Shown: positions 14,446-24,313, counted from the stretch's first letter. The stretch is DNA of 64,000 nucleotides from Fictibacillus solisalsi (GCF_900103485.1 NZ_FNHW01000002.1:310001-374000); one strand, 5' to 3'. The notes: generated by a model not told the origin, from the letters alone. Made by a program: numbers and translations.

Positions 14446-14735
14446 CTTTTATTCCTCCTTATCAAAGAATATTCTTTCTCAATAAATTCATCCCTTCTGG
14501 ATATTCGACAAAATATCAACGAAATATTTTGGATTTTTATGTAAATATGATAATTGATTCTTGCGGACCTTTGATATGATTCGGTAGTCCTTCCTGAATG
14601 AACAAATGTATTTTTTGATTAGTAAAAATATTCTAATTATAGTACGAAGGTCGCATTCTAAATTGCTGAGTATATGATACTTTTAGATAGCAAGAAATTA
14701 CAAAATATTCATTATCTTCTACGGGAGGGGTACAT

Positions 14736-17135
14736 TTGGGAAAGTGGAGTAAGAGATTGGGGTCATCACTGGCGGTTACAGGATTGTCATTGGGGTTAGT
14801 ATCAACATCCCTGTTTACTGGGTCTCTGGATGCGAAAGCAAAGACGGCGATGCAGGAAACCGTGTCAAATCATCATAGCAATAGCCACTCGGCGCTTGAC
14901 CTTGCGATTGTAAATGATGATAAATTAATAGATTTGCTGATTAAAAAAGGAGTCATTTCCAAAAATGCTTCCCAAAAGGAAAAGCAAAAGGCACTGCAAT
15001 CCTATCTTGAGCTAAAAGGAAAACCGGATGCTGTAAAAGAAAAGGATCCGCTTGCTCCAAAAGCAAAAGCGGCTGCTGCCGAAAAACAACGGGAGTTCAA
15101 AGGATTTAACAACGGCCTGTTGAACGGAAACGGAAAAAAGAAGGGTCACTACAAAAAACAACCCGATCCCGTTAACGATCATGGACCTGGTGAAGTAGTG
15201 AAAAAGGGAAAACTTTTAACCCTAATGGTGGAGTTTTCTGATACTGCTCACAACAAGATAAAGCCGAACGAGACAGACAACTACTACGAGGACTATAATC
15301 GAGAGCACTTCGAAGATATGATTTTCGGCGAGAATGGTGTAAAAGGCCCGAATGGAGAAGACTTTGTATCCCAAAAGGAATTTTATGAGCAGCAATCTGG
15401 TGGATCATATACCGTTGAAGGAAAAGCCTATGGATGGCTGAAGGTTCCGGGAACGGCTGCCTACTATGGTGCCGATAAAGCGACTGGCGGCCACGATAAT
15501 GTGACACCAGGAGGTTCGAAGCAGTTAGTGGTGGATACGTATAATGCGGCCAAAGCTGCAGGAATTCCGCTTGAAGATTATGATTTGGAGGATCCGCATG
15601 ATTTGGACGGCGACGGCAACTATTGGGAGCCGGATGGCCTGGTTGATCACCTGCAAATCATTCATGCCGGGATGGGGCAGGAAGCAGGGGGCGGATCTCT
15701 TGCAGACAACGCGATCTGGTCACACCGTTCTGCTAAATTGGTTGATCCGGATGGACTTGGACAGGGGAAACCTGGATTCTATGATTACACAATGATGCCT
15801 GAAGACGGGGCAACAGGCGTATTTGCTCACGAATATGGACATGATCTTGGCCTCCCTGATGAATACGACACGATTTATTCTGGTACAGGTGAAGCGGTTG
15901 GATACTGGTCCATCATGGCAAGTGGATCATGGGCAGGAAAGGTTCCAGGAGCAGAACCTACAGGATTCTCTCCTTGGGCAAAGTCCTACTTCCAATCTAC
16001 TTTGGGAGGAAACTGGACAACCCCTACCGTTGTCGACTGGAAGGATGTATCCTCCAAAGGAACACAGTTCCTGCTTGATCAGGCCAATACGCCAAACGGC
16101 GACAATCACCAGGCTGTTCAAGTGAATCTTCCTAAGAAGAAAACAAACATTAATACACCAAAAGCAGGCACTTATGAGTACTGGGGCGGCCAGGCTGATG
16201 AGATGGACAACTCCATGGTGACGAATGTAGACCTAACAGGCAAGCAAACAGCGACGCTGACTTTTGACGCGTGGTACGATATTGAGGAGCAGTGGGACTT
16301 TGCCTTTGTTCAAGTTTCCACTGATGACGGTAAGACATGGAAGTCTCTCGGAAACGAGAATACCCGTTCTGACGTCGTTCCAGAAGGATATCCTACAATT
16401 TTAAACTCTATGCCAGGATTTACAGGCAACTCCAATGGCTGGCAGGCGCAGTCCTTTGATCTTTCCGCTTACAAAGGACAGAAAATCCAGCTTCGTCTCC
16501 GTTCTGCTACGGATTGGGGAACCAGCCAGCCAGGCTTCTATGCAGACAACATCAAAGTGGTCGCTGATGGTACGACTTTAATAGACGATGGAGCTGAGAA
16601 AGACCCATCTGCATTCACTCTAAAAGGCTTTGAAAAGTCAGATGGCAACAAATACAGTGACCATTACTATTTGCTTGAATGGAGAAATCACCAAGGAGTA
16701 GATGAAGGGCTTGCCCATATTAAACGTGGCAGCTCCCTTATGAGTTATGACGGGGGACTGGTTGTATGGTATGTGGATCCGACGTTTACCGATAACTGGA
16801 CAGGCGTTCACCCTGGCGATGGTTTCCTTGGGGTAGTAGATTCACACATTAATGACCTGAAGTGGAACACTGGAGTAGAAGCCAGCACTCGGTTCCATAT
16901 TGCAGATGCTGCATTTGGATTGGATAAAACGTCTGGTCTAAATATCGATTATCCGGGAGTACAAACGCTGACAGCACCATATCAACCAGCGGTATCTCTC
17001 TTTGACGACAGCAAGTCCTTCAAAAATCCATTTATGCCGGATGCCGGACGCAACACAGACAACTATGGTCTAAAAGTACGGGTAAATGGTGAGGCATCTG
17101 ATGATTCAGTAGGGGCAATTGTCATTTATAAATAA
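14736..17135 (+). CDS. immune inhibitor A-type secreted metalloprotease (peptidase M6), first copy
   Basis: A 799-residue secreted zinc protease. The start is TTG with a GGGAGGGG site. A Sec signal peptide (KWSKRLGSSLAVTGLSLGLV, cleavage near AKA, residue 36) is followed by a pro-region (to about residue 150). The catalytic domain has [14 protein letters not shown] near residue 365, the HExxH zinc motif with the third ligand after GLPD, and the MASGSWAG Met-turn. Two beta-rich modules follow, including FYADNIKVVADGTTLIDDG, as in B. thuringiensis InhA1. It probably degrades host or environmental proteins. A paralogue follows in tandem. Confidence 0.93.
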   Translation: MGKWSKRLGSSLAVTGLSLGLVSTSLFTGSLDAKAKTAMQETVSNHHSNSHSALDLAIVNDDKLIDLLIKKGVISKNASQKEKQKALQSYLELKGKPDAVKEKDPLAPKAKAAAAEKQREFKGFNNGLLNGNGKKKGHYKKQPDPVNDHGPGEVVKKGKLLTLMVEFSDTAHNKIKPNETDNYYEDYNREHFEDMIFGENGVKGPNGEDFVSQKEFYEQQSGGSYTVEGKAYGWLKVPGTAAYYGADKATGGHDNVTPGGSKQLVVDTYNAAKAAGIPLEDYDLEDPHDLDGDGNYWEPDGLVDHLQIIHAGMGQEAGGGSLADNAIWSHRSAKLVDPDGLGQGKPGFYDYTMMPEDGATGVFAHEYGHDLGLPDEYDTIYSGTGEAVGYWSIMASGSWAGKVPGAEPTGFSPWAKSYFQSTLGGNWTTPTVVDWKDVSSKGTQFLLDQANTPNGDNHQAVQVNLPKKKTNINTPKAGTYEYWGGQADEMDNSMVTNVDLTGKQTATLTFDAWYDIEEQWDFAFVQVSTDDGKTWKSLGNENTRSDVVPEGYPTILNSMPGFTGNSNGWQAQSFDLSAYKGQKIQLRLRSATDWGTSQPGFYADNIKVVADGTTLIDDGAEKDPSAFTLKGFEKSDGNKYSDHYYLLEWRNHQGVDEGLAHIKRGSSLMSYDGGLVVWYVDPTFTDNWTGVHPGDGFLGVVDSHINDLKWNTGVEASTRFHIADAAFGLDKTSGLNIDYPGVQTLTAPYQPAVSLFDDSKSFKNPFMPDAGRNTDNYGLKVRVNGEASDDSVGAIVIYK

Positions 17136-17139
17136 GTAA

Positions 17140-17173
17140 TTTAGCTCTTCTGCTTTAAAGCGGAAGAGCTAAA
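17140..17173 (+). terminator. hairpin between the two InhA genes
   Basis: TTTAGCTCTTC pairs with GAAGAGCTAAA, extended by TGC/GCG, a very stable stem. Only a weak T tract follows, so it may terminate incompletely or protect the upstream mRNA. Confidence 0.6.
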
Positions 17174-17314
17174 TGGTTCTTAATACCTATATTCCCCTGT
17201 GAAAAAATTGCTATTTTAGTAAATTAGTACAATCCTCTTTAGCTTAGTAATATGATACCTTTAAAAAGTAAGTATACAGAAAATTCATGCTGTTCAAAAA
17301 CAGGAGGGGTTACA

Positions 17315-19735
17315 TTGGGAAATTGGTCTAAAAAATTAGGCTCATCGCTCTTGATTGGCGGACTCTCTTTAGGTCTGTTGTCACCATCAGCGTTTGCCAG
17401 CGATGTACAGCCGTCTAAGGGGAAAACGTCTGAGTTTGCACCCATCGACATGAATGTTGTCGATCAGGACCGGCTGGCAAAGGCGTTAAAAGATCGTGGG
17501 CTGATCTCCAAGAATGCATCAAAGGTGGATACGGCCAAGGCAGTACAGAAGTACATAGAACGTAAAAATGAAAAAACGGGCGGAACCGAAAACATCGCAG
17601 CTTCTTCTTCATCCAGCAAGAAGAGTTTCGACCAAAAAACAAAAGCTTTCCTCAACAAGCAAAAAGAGCAGTTGTCCAAGAAGTTGAACAACAGCCATGC
17701 GCAGTTGAAAAAAGGCGGATCGTCTGACGGTTTTGTCAATGTGAAACCGGCAAAAGGAAAGAAATATAACGGCCCTGTAAGAAAAGACAAAGTACTGGTG
17801 CTCTTGGCAGAGTACTCTGATTTCAAACACAATAGCATTGAGCAGGAACCTGGCTATATGTGGTCTGATGACTTCAACCAGCAGCATTACGAGAAAATGC
17901 TTTTCGGGGACAAGCCTTTTAAACTATTTGATGGTTCAAAGGTAGAAACATTCAAGCAGTTCTATGAAGAGCAGTCCGGTGGGAGCTACACGGTAGAAGG
18001 AACGGTTTCTCCGTGGCTTACGGTTCCTGGTAAAGCCAAAGACTACGGCGATGATTCGCCAGACGGCGGAAATGACAACCAGGCCCCGCTAGGACCTCGT
18101 GATTTCATTAAAGATTCCTTAAATGCTGCCGTTAAAGCAGGTATTAATCTAAAAGACTATGATAATCTTGATATCTATGATCTTGATGGTGACGGCAACA
18201 TCAACGAGCCGGATGGATTGGTCGACCACTTGATGGTCATCCATGCTGGTGTTGGACAGGAAGCCGGTGGCGGAGCACTTGGAGACGATGCCATCTGGTC
18301 TCACCGCTGGACAATTGGCCAACAGCCATATAAGATTCCGGGAACTTCAACGGATGTTCCTTATTGGGGCGGACAAATGGCTGCTTTCGACTACACAGTT
18401 GAGCCGGAAGACGGTGCGGTTGGTGTATTTGCCCATGAATTCGGCCATGACTTAGGTCTTCCGGATGAGTATGATACTCAGTATACCGACGATGGTGAGC
18501 CGGTTGCTTCATGGTCCATCATGAGCGGCGGAAGCTGGAATGGGGAAATTGCAGGAACAACACCTACAAGCTTCTCACCGCAAAACAAAGACTTCTTCCA
18601 AAAAACGATTGGTGGAAACTGGGCAAACATTCAGGAAGTAGATTACAAGGACATTGACAAGCTTGGCCTTTTGACAACCATCGACCAGTCTGTAACCAAG
18701 TCCAAAAATCCTGGTGTTGTTAAAGTCAATCTTCCTGACAAAAAGGTACAGGGACTTAAGCCGGAATTTGGTCAGAAATATTATTACAGTGAAAAAGGCG
18801 ATGATCTCAATACAACGATGACAACGCCTGAGTTTGACCTTACAAATGCAAAATCTGCAAAATTCACGTATAAGGCAAACTTTGAAATTGAATATGATTA
18901 CGACTTCATGACTGTAAAAGCTGTAACGAGCAATGGAACCGAAGAAGTTGTTGACGTAATTGGCGACGAAAACACATCTAATGGTGCAGACTCTTCCAAT
19001 GGTGAATGGGTGGACAAGGAAATCGACCTTGCTAAATTTGCCGGCCAAAAAGTAAAACTCGTCTTTAACTATGTTACAGACGGCGGATTGGCATTGAACG
19101 GATTTGCCATGGACAACCTTTCATTAACGGTTGATGGCAATGTAGTCTTTACTGATGATGCTGAAGGCACTCCTAAATTGACGTTTGCTGGCGGAGCAAA
19201 AACAACTGATGGTATCGACTTTAAGAAAAACAACTACTACCTGGAGTGGAGAAATTACGCTGGTGCGGATAAAGCGCTTGAATTTGCCCGCGGTGTAAAA
19301 TACAACACAGGTATGATGGTATGGTATGCAGATGACAGCTACTCCGATAACTGGACTGGTCCACATCCAGGCTATGGATTCCTTGGAGTGGTAGATTCCC
19401 ACCCTAAGGCAATCGTTGGTACGCTAAATGGCAAGCCAAGCATTGAAGATTCTACTCGCTACCAAGTAGCAGATGCTGCCTTCTCATTTGACAAGGCTCC
19501 ATCCTGGTACATTAACTCTCCATCCCGAGGGATCTTTGACTACAAAGGACTTCCGGGTGTGAGATCGTTTGATGACTCCAGAGAGTACATCGACTGGACA
19601 GACTACAACGGGGACGCAGAAGATGGTGTCATTGCTGATGCAGGACGCATCCTTCCGAACCTTGGATTACAGTTCCATGTACTTGGTGAAGCAAGCGACA
19701 ACTCTGCCGGTACAATCTGGATTCGCAAAAGATAG
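17315..19735 (+). CDS. immune inhibitor A-type secreted metalloprotease (peptidase M6), second copy
   Basis: An 806-residue paralogue of the preceding gene. TTG at 17315 is chosen: it follows AGGAGGGG and gives [20 protein letters not shown], matching the first copy's signal peptide; an ATG at 17252 lacks both. Cleavage probably follows AFA. A charged pro-region runs to about residue 165. The active site is [14 protein letters not shown] near residue 395 with MSGGSWNG after it. The later [20 protein letters not shown] module parallels the first copy. It has a longer C-terminal region ([17 protein letters not shown]). Divergence is substantial, so the duplication is old or came by transfer. 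Confidence 0.93.
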   Translation: MGNWSKKLGSSLLIGGLSLGLLSPSAFASDVQPSKGKTSEFAPIDMNVVDQDRLAKALKDRGLISKNASKVDTAKAVQKYIERKNEKTGGTENIAASSSSSKKSFDQKTKAFLNKQKEQLSKKLNNSHAQLKKGGSSDGFVNVKPAKGKKYNGPVRKDKVLVLLAEYSDFKHNSIEQEPGYMWSDDFNQQHYEKMLFGDKPFKLFDGSKVETFKQFYEEQSGGSYTVEGTVSPWLTVPGKAKDYGDDSPDGGNDNQAPLGPRDFIKDSLNAAVKAGINLKDYDNLDIYDLDGDGNINEPDGLVDHLMVIHAGVGQEAGGGALGDDAIWSHRWTIGQQPYKIPGTSTDVPYWGGQMAAFDYTVEPEDGAVGVFAHEFGHDLGLPDEYDTQYTDDGEPVASWSIMSGGSWNGEIAGTTPTSFSPQNKDFFQKTIGGNWANIQEVDYKDIDKLGLLTTIDQSVTKSKNPGVVKVNLPDKKVQGLKPEFGQKYYYSEKGDDLNTTMTTPEFDLTNAKSAKFTYKANFEIEYDYDFMTVKAVTSNGTEEVVDVIGDENTSNGADSSNGEWVDKEIDLAKFAGQKVKLVFNYVTDGGLALNGFAMDNLSLTVDGNVVFTDDAEGTPKLTFAGGAKTTDGIDFKKNNYYLEWRNYAGADKALEFARGVKYNTGMMVWYADDSYSDNWTGPHPGYGFLGVVDSHPKAIVGTLNGKPSIEDSTRYQVADAAFSFDKAPSWYINSPSRGIFDYKGLPGVRSFDDSREYIDWTDYNGDAEDGVIADAGRILPNLGLQFHVLGEASDNSAGTIWIRKR

Positions 19736-19742
19736 TGATTGA

Positions 19743-19781
19743 AGAAAACCTGAGTGGCTTTTGCCATTCAGGTTTTTTTTG
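19743..19781 (+). terminator. rho-independent terminator
   Basis: AAACCTGAGTGGC and GCCATTCAGGTTT pair around TTTT, followed by a run of T. Confidence 0.85.
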
Positions 19782-19797
19782 AATTTTTGGAATAACA

Positions 19798-19860
19798 TGT
19801 TTACAAATCCTGCATACTTATACTATAGTTAAGATATTAAAGAGTCTTTAAGGAGGTATG
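19798..19860 (+). promoter_or_regulatory. probable promoter of the rsgA leader
   Basis: TTTACAAATCC is followed by TATACTATAGT (from 19819) at a SigA-like distance. AAGGAGGT (19850-19857) behind it is a very strong ribosome site, placed for the short upstream ORF and not for rsgA. Confidence 0.5.
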
Positions 19861-19864
19861 TTTT

Positions 19865-19948
19865 ATGAATATCGCTATTGTATCTGCCATTTCTGTTGTT
19901 AATTTCATATCACAGCCCTCCGGTAACCTGGACCTTTACTTTTTTTGA
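19865..19948 (+). CDS. 27-residue leader peptide upstream of rsgA
   Basis: ATG at 19865 is 7-8 bases after AAGGAGGT and opens a 27-codon frame, [14 protein letters not shown] then [13 protein letters not shown], ending in TGA at 19946. It is hydrophobic and rich in Ile, Val and Ser, like stalling leader peptides of erm genes. It is followed directly by TGCAC/GTGCA hairpins and two terminators. The frame lies between the promoter and rsgA and does not continue into rsgA. That it is translated is likely; that it stalls ribosomes is inference. Confidence 0.5.
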   Translation: MNIAIVSAISVVNFISQPSGNLDLYFF

Positions 19949-19985
19949 TGCACGTTTGTGCAACCTTCAATGGTTAAGTGCAGAT

Positions 19986-20024
19986 ACCCGTGGGCTGTAT
20001 ATTATGCTCACGGGTTTTTATTTT
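19986..20024 (+). terminator. leader terminator 1 of rsgA
   Basis: ACCCGTGGGC (19986-19995) pairs with GCTCACGGGT (20006-20015) and is followed by TTTTTATTTT. It stands 38 bases after the upstream ORF, so transcription must pass it to reach rsgA. Confidence 0.7.
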
Positions 20025-20056
20025 GTACGGAAGGCTGCTTGTTTAAGCGGCTTGTT

Positions 20057-20083
20057 ACAGACCGGTGAAACGGTCTTTTTTTT
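20057..20083 (+). terminator. leader terminator 2 of rsgA
   Basis: AGACCG (20059-20064) and CGGTCT (20071-20076) with loop GTGAAA, followed by eight T. Two intrinsic terminators in series before a gene strongly suggest controlled read-through. Confidence 0.7.
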
Positions 20084-20120
20084 ATGCAAAAAACAACTTA
20101 TCTCATTGGAGGAAATCACA

Positions 20121-21182
20121 TTGAATTTAAAACAATTAGGCTGGGAATCTTTTTTTGAAAATCATTTTACCGATTATGATCAAGAACAGTTTACCGTGGG
20201 GAGAGTGGCTCTTGAGTATAAGAGAATGTACCGCTTGTTTACCGAGCATGGTGAACTACTTGCTGAAATCACAGGTAAGCTCCGACATTCGGCAACGGAA
20301 CGTCAGGATTATCCCGCGGTTGGGGACTGGGTTGTTATCTCTGCAAGGCCAGAGGAACAGAAAGCATCCATTCATGCCATTTTGCCAAGAAAAAGTAAGT
20401 TTTCAAGAAAGGCTGCGGGGGTCACAACTGAAGAGCAGATTGTGGCAGCTAACATTGACACTGTTTTTCTTGTCAATGCCCTGAACACCGATTTTAACCT
20501 CCGCAGGATGGAGCGTTATTTGCTCATGGCCTGGGAGAGCGGGGCAAACCCGGTGATTGTTCTGAGCAAATCTGATCTTTGTGAGAATGTTTCACAAAAG
20601 TTAATGGAAGTGGAAAGCATTGCGATGGGGGTACCGGTCCACGCGATCAGTGCTGAAAATGGCGAAGGGCTGGATCAACTGTCTGCGTATCTCGAATGGG
20701 GTCAAACGGTGGCATTGCTTGGTTCCTCAGGAGCGGGAAAATCCACTCTAACGAATGCACTTTTCGGTGAAAAGAAACAGGAAGTGAAGACTATCCGGGA
20801 AGATGATGACAAAGGTCGCCATACTACGACACATCGGGAACTGGTATTGCTTCAAGGTGGCGGAGTAGTTGTTGATACTCCTGGGATGAGGGAGCTTCAG
20901 CTGTGGGAAGCGGATGAAGGGGTAAGCCAGAGTTTTTCGGATGTAGCAGCATTAGCAGCAAACTGCCGGTTCAGAGATTGCCAGCACACAACAGAGCCAG
21001 GATGTGCTGTGCAGGAGGCCATTTCAGACGGTACATTGGATCAAGAACGCTATAACAGCTACGTTAAGCTGCAAAAAGAGCTGGCGTTTCTCGCCAGGAA
21101 AGAGGATCAGCGTTTAGCGCTGGCGGAAAAAAATAAATGGAAAAAAATCAGCGGGGACCGCACACGTGTGAACCGCAAATAA
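20121..21182 (+). CDS. rsgA: ribosome small-subunit-dependent GTPase RsgA
   Basis: A 353-residue circularly permuted GTPase that acts late in 30S maturation. TTG at 20121 follows ATTGGAGGAA; the frame is open upstream but that part is the leader. An OB-fold occupies residues 20-110 ([14 protein letters not shown]). The GTPase motifs come in permuted order: G4 LSKSDL near 150, G5 VHAISA near 180, G1 [11 protein letters not shown] near 200, G3 [10 protein letters not shown] near 255. A zinc site follows: C-x4-C-x-H-x5-C ([14 protein letters not shown], near 290). Leader-dependent control is unusual for this gene. It is probably a second RsgA beside the one expected near prkC/rpe. Confidence 0.92.
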   Translation: MNLKQLGWESFFENHFTDYDQEQFTVGRVALEYKRMYRLFTEHGELLAEITGKLRHSATERQDYPAVGDWVVISARPEEQKASIHAILPRKSKFSRKAAGVTTEEQIVAANIDTVFLVNALNTDFNLRRMERYLLMAWESGANPVIVLSKSDLCENVSQKLMEVESIAMGVPVHAISAENGEGLDQLSAYLEWGQTVALLGSSGAGKSTLTNALFGEKKQEVKTIREDDDKGRHTTTHRELVLLQGGGVVVDTPGMRELQLWEADEGVSQSFSDVAALAANCRFRDCQHTTEPGCAVQEAISDGTLDQERYNSYVKLQKELAFLARKEDQRLALAEKNKWKKISGDRTRVNRK

Positions 21183-21188
21183 AGAAGT

Positions 21189-21217
21189 GCAGCCGGAATT
21201 ATCCGGCTGCGTTTTTC
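21189..21217 (+). terminator. rho-independent terminator
   Basis: GCAGCCGGA and TCCGGCTGC form a perfect 9-bp stem with loop ATTA, then GTTTTT. It is shared with the convergent DUF3050 gene. Confidence 0.85.
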
Positions 21218-21984
21218 TACGCCTGAATGCTTTGTATTTCCTCTAACACGCCATCCCAAAGCTTGATGCGCATTTTCAAAGATTCCATAGCGGCTTGTTT
21301 TGCCTGCTGCAGTTTTTCCGGGTCCTCACCGCAAAGCGAAAGCAGCAGTTTTTCCGCAAGTGGACCGTGCTCATCCCCGTCCAATTCAATGTGGCGGTTC
21401 AAGTAGTACTTTAATGTTTTTGCGCTCACACCATGTGAGGAAACTTCATCAACAAGCACCTGAAACATGTCGGGAATTAAGTCTTCTCTTCCGAAAAAGA
21501 AAGCAGCGGCCACCTCATGCACTTCTCCATGCTGGGCAAGCTTCAGGCTGTGATGTGTAAATCCAGCAGCGCTCCTTGGAATTTCATCCGATTCAAGCGC
21601 CAGAAGTGGGTCTTCTCCTTCTTTTATCCTTGTAAGATACGTCACAATGGGATTTGTATCTGCTTTTACCTCTTTCATTCCTTTCAAATAAAGCTCAAAG
21701 TGGCTGATAAATCCGCCTTCCCCATCTTCATCCGTTTCTTCTCCCAGTACAATTTCATTAATGAATCGGGCATATTCAGGATGAGGTGCCGGTATCCATG
21801 GCAATGAAACACGGGTGAGTTCAATTTGCAGCTTTTTTAAAAGACTCATAAAATCCCATACAGCAAAGACATGATGCTTCATCAAGATTTTTACTCGTTC
21901 TGCATTGGTCAGCTGTTTGTAGAGAGGATGTTGGAGCAGTTCCTCACGCACTTCTGTCAAGTCATTAAATACAGGGTGTTCCAT
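21217..21984 (-). CDS. DUF3050 family protein, haem-oxygenase-like fold
   Basis: A 255-residue soluble helical protein. ATG at 21984 is preferred because AAAGGA lies upstream and it gives MEHPVFNDLTEVREELLQHP, a normal family start; the frame is open further upstream. Conserved features: LMKHHVFAVWDFMSLLK, NEIVLGEETDEDGEGGFISHFELYL, FFFGREDLIPDMF, and YLNRHIELDGDEHGPLA. Paired His and Glu residues in these helices resemble iron-binding members of the haem-oxygenase-like diiron superfamily. No reaction has been shown for the family as far as I know. Confidence 0.87.
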   Translation of the reverse strand: MEHPVFNDLTEVREELLQHPLYKQLTNAERVKILMKHHVFAVWDFMSLLKKLQIELTRVSLPWIPAPHPEYARFINEIVLGEETDEDGEGGFISHFELYLKGMKEVKADTNPIVTYLTRIKEGEDPLLALESDEIPRSAAGFTHHSLKLAQHGEVHEVAAAFFFGREDLIPDMFQVLVDEVSSHGVSAKTLKYYLNRHIELDGDEHGPLAEKLLLSLCGEDPEKLQQAKQAAMESLKMRIKLWDGVLEEIQSIQA

Positions 21985-22078
21985 AATAGCATTCCTTTCT
22001 TTTTGTTCCGGCGTTTGATGATTTGCCAGAATGGTAATGGTTATAAGATAACGGAAAAATATAGCGAGGTGATCAGTT

Positions 22079-22480
22079 ATGCTGCAAAGATTCACAATAC
22101 AGACACATAATCGGGACGAGATGCTGGATATAACGGAGACGGTCCGGGCCTATATCCAGGAACAAGGTGTGCAAGAAGGAGTTCTTTATGTATATTGTGC
22201 CCACACAACTGCAGGGATAACAATCAATGAAAATGCCGATCCGGATGTTAAATCAGACATGTTGATGAGGCTTGACGAAGTATATCCGTGGGAGCATCCG
22301 AAGTATCGCCACGGGGAGGGGAATACCGCGTCCCATCTAAAAGCAAGTACGGTAGGTTCCTCCCAGCCGGTTATTATCAATGATGGGGATCTGGTACTCG
22401 GAACATGGCAGGGCATTTATTTCTGTGAATTTGATGGACCCCGTACCCGGAACTATTTTGTAAAAGTGATTCCGGATTAA
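22079..22480 (+). CDS. YjbQ/UPF0047-family protein
   Basis: A 133-residue protein of the YjbQ family, a compact homotrimeric beta fold. Signatures: [20 protein letters not shown] near residue 40, [15 protein letters not shown], and [18 protein letters not shown] near the end. GAGGTGAT precedes the ATG. E. coli YjbQ has weak thiamine-phosphate synthase activity and the family is often so labelled, but the physiological reaction is unclear. It is divergent from DUF3050 and has its own terminator. Confidence 0.92.
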   Translation: MLQRFTIQTHNRDEMLDITETVRAYIQEQGVQEGVLYVYCAHTTAGITINENADPDVKSDMLMRLDEVYPWEHPKYRHGEGNTASHLKASTVGSSQPVIINDGDLVLGTWQGIYFCEFDGPRTRNYFVKVIPD

Positions 22481-22481
22481 G

Positions 22482-22521
22482 CAAAAAATCCTCTTTCATT
22501 TGTGAAAGAGGATTTTTTGCT
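22482..22521 (+). terminator. rho-independent terminator (both strands)
   Basis: GCAAAAAATCCTCTTTCA and TGAAAGAGGATTTTTTGC are near-perfect arms. Shared by yjbQ and the convergent sirtuin gene. Confidence 0.85.
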
Positions 22522-23245
22522 ATCTTTTAAGGCAAAGCTGCTCTATTTCCAACAAGGTGTCTTTTGCGCTGCTGTAAATGGAGAGATCAAAAAGGTGATC
22601 CATCGGTGTTGGCTCACGATTGATTAATACAGTCTTTCCTTTTGCCATGGAAGGAAGCTGGTTCACGGGATAAACCTGAAGGCTCGTACCAATTATCAGG
22701 ACCAAATCAGCCTGGCGAATGGCCGATATAGCTTGATGCCAAACCTCCTCAGGCAGCAGTTCCCCGAAAAGAACGATGGATGGACGAAGCTTTCCTCCGC
22801 AGGAACAGGTCGATCCATTTTTAAAATCTTCTGCTGAATGCACTTTGCTGCAGGTGTGGCAGTATATTTTTTGGAGTGATCCATGAAGTTCATAGATATT
22901 CTTTCCTCCAGCTCTCTGGTGAAAGCCGTCAACATTCTGGGTTGCGACTGCCTGAATCAATCCATTTTGCTGTAATCGTGCTAATGCTTCATACCCCTCA
23001 TGAGGACTGCAAGTCTCAACATCTTGCAGACGTAGGGTGTAAAATTCATTAAAAAGATCGTAATGATTGTCCAGAGCCTCGACAGATGAAACATAGGCTG
23101 GATCAAAGTTTTTCCATAATCCATTATGCGACCTGAAATCGGGGATTCCGCTTTCGGTGGACATTCCGGCCCCGCTCAAAACGACGGTGCAGGAAGAGTG
23201 GTTTAACCAGGAAGCCAGCTGTTCAATGGCCTGTTGATCCGTCAT
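22520..23245 (-). CDS. Sir2-family NAD-dependent protein deacylase (sirtuin)
   Basis: A 241-residue sirtuin that removes acyl groups from lysine using NAD. NAD-binding motifs: VVLSGAGMSTESGIPDFRS near residue 20. The catalytic TQNVDGFHQRAG holds the proton-accepting His near 115. The zinc site is C-x2-C (CHTC, near 133) and a tight CSC pair near 147, not the usual C-x2-C, as in several Bacillus SrtN relatives. LIIGTSLQVYPVNQL closes the Rossmann fold. AAGGAGTGATG precedes the start. Single-gene unit. Confidence 0.92.
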   Translation of the reverse strand: MTDQQAIEQLASWLNHSSCTVVLSGAGMSTESGIPDFRSHNGLWKNFDPAYVSSVEALDNHYDLFNEFYTLRLQDVETCSPHEGYEALARLQQNGLIQAVATQNVDGFHQRAGGKNIYELHGSLQKIYCHTCSKVHSAEDFKNGSTCSCGGKLRPSIVLFGELLPEEVWHQAISAIRQADLVLIIGTSLQVYPVNQLPSMAKGKTVLINREPTPMDHLFDLSIYSSAKDTLLEIEQLCLKR

Positions 23246-23359
23246 AAGGCATCACTCCTTTTAGTACTCATTATAGTACACTTAAGCTCTTCTTCTTATT
23301 TTTTTGCCCAAATAACGGTATACTTTAAGATAGCATTGAAATAGATGGGAGAGTCATGG

Positions 23360-23830
23360 ATGATTAAAGTGCTGTTTGTATGTCTAGGCAATATCTGCCG
23401 TTCACCAATGGCTGAAGCAATCTTCAGGGATATGGTGGCCAAGCGGAAGTTGGAAGATAAAATATCAGTAGATTCTGCCGGAACCGGAAACTGGCATGTA
23501 GGTGAACCTCCTCACTCCGGAACACAAAAACTGTTAACCGATAAAAAAATTTCATTTGAAGGGCTAAAAGCCAGGCAGATCACAGAGACCGATCTTTCGG
23601 CATATGGCTATGTCATTGGAATGGACGCTGAAAACATCGGAAATCTTCAGCAGCTCGCGGGCAATACACCTGTAGAGCATGTAGCAAGACTCATGGATTA
23701 TGTTCCTGGAAGTGAGGTCCAGGATGTTCCGGATCCTTATTTTACGGGCAACTTTGATGAAGTTTATGCCATGGTAAAAGAAGGATGCACTCATTTGCTT
23801 GATGAGATTGTGGAACGGGAAAACTTGTAA
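23360..23830 (+). CDS. low-molecular-weight protein-tyrosine phosphatase (YfkJ-like)
   Basis: A 156-residue cytosolic phosphatase. ATG at 23360 follows GGGAGAG by 6 bases; an in-frame ATG at 23345 lacks a site. The P-loop CLGNICRSP starts near residue 8 (C-x5-R-S) and the general-acid motif is DVPDPYF near residue 125. Remaining features (VDSAGTGNWHVGEPP, MDAENIGNL) are typical of LMW-PTPs. In B. subtilis YfkJ dephosphorylates tyrosine proteins in stress. The following GNAT gene is 12 bases downstream and probably co-transcribed. Confidence 0.93.
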   Translation: MIKVLFVCLGNICRSPMAEAIFRDMVAKRKLEDKISVDSAGTGNWHVGEPPHSGTQKLLTDKKISFEGLKARQITETDLSAYGYVIGMDAENIGNLQQLAGNTPVEHVARLMDYVPGSEVQDVPDPYFTGNFDEVYAMVKEGCTHLLDEIVERENL

Positions 23831-23842
23831 GGAGGAAAGGGA

Positions 23843-24274
23843 ATGGGCATAGTTCGGGAGCTTTCAACACGGGTTGAAGTAAAAGATGCGTTTCCAGTAA
23901 TGAAGCAACTGCGTCCCCATTTAACTGAAGCGTTGTATCTTTCTTTATATGAAGAAATGAGAACGAGCGGCTATACGCTGCTTGCCTGCTACGATGATGA
24001 GTCCATTGTTGCTGTGGCAGGATTTGCCGTGTTGACCAACCTTTATTACGGGAAACATGTGTGGATCTATGATTTGGTAACCGATGAACAGGTCCGCTCA
24101 AAAGGATACGGGGAAGAGCTGCTTTCGTTCATTGAATCGTTTGCGGCACAAAACAACTGTAATTGTGTAGCTTTGTCATCTGGCACAGCACGAACAGATG
24201 CCCACCGGTTTTATGAAGCAAGGATGGGATATGCCAGGGTCAGCTATGTATTTAAAAAAGACATTGCAACATAA
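23843..24274 (+). CDS. GNAT-family N-acetyltransferase
   Basis: A 143-residue acetyl-CoA-dependent acetyltransferase. Motif A (residues 85-110) reads [20 protein letters not shown], with the R-x2-G-x-G acetyl-CoA loop, followed by [20 protein letters not shown] and a C-terminal YVFKKDI strand. AGGAGGAAAGG precedes the ATG. It follows the tyrosine phosphatase closely. The substrate cannot be told from sequence. Confidence 0.88.
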   Translation: MGIVRELSTRVEVKDAFPVMKQLRPHLTEALYLSLYEEMRTSGYTLLACYDDESIVAVAGFAVLTNLYYGKHVWIYDLVTDEQVRSKGYGEELLSFIESFAAQNNCNCVALSSGTARTDAHRFYEARMGYARVSYVFKKDIAT

Positions 24275-24275
24275 A

Positions 24276-24313
24276 AAAAACCGTCGCGCCTTTTGGCGTG
24301 ACGGTTTTTTTTA
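24276..24313 (+). terminator. rho-independent terminator (both strands)
   Basis: AAAAACCGTCGCGCC and GGCGTGACGGTTTTT pair around TTTT. It closes the phosphatase-GNAT unit and the convergent stress membrane gene. Confidence 0.85.

Noticed and set aside
17252-17314. Upstream ATG start for the second InhA gene
   Set aside because: It adds 21 residues including a Cys pair ahead of the signal peptide and has no ribosome site; TTG at 17315 matches the paralogue.
19878-20120. N-terminal extension of RsgA
   Set aside because: The open frame crosses two terminators and the leader; RsgA homology begins at the TTG at 20121 behind a good ribosome site.
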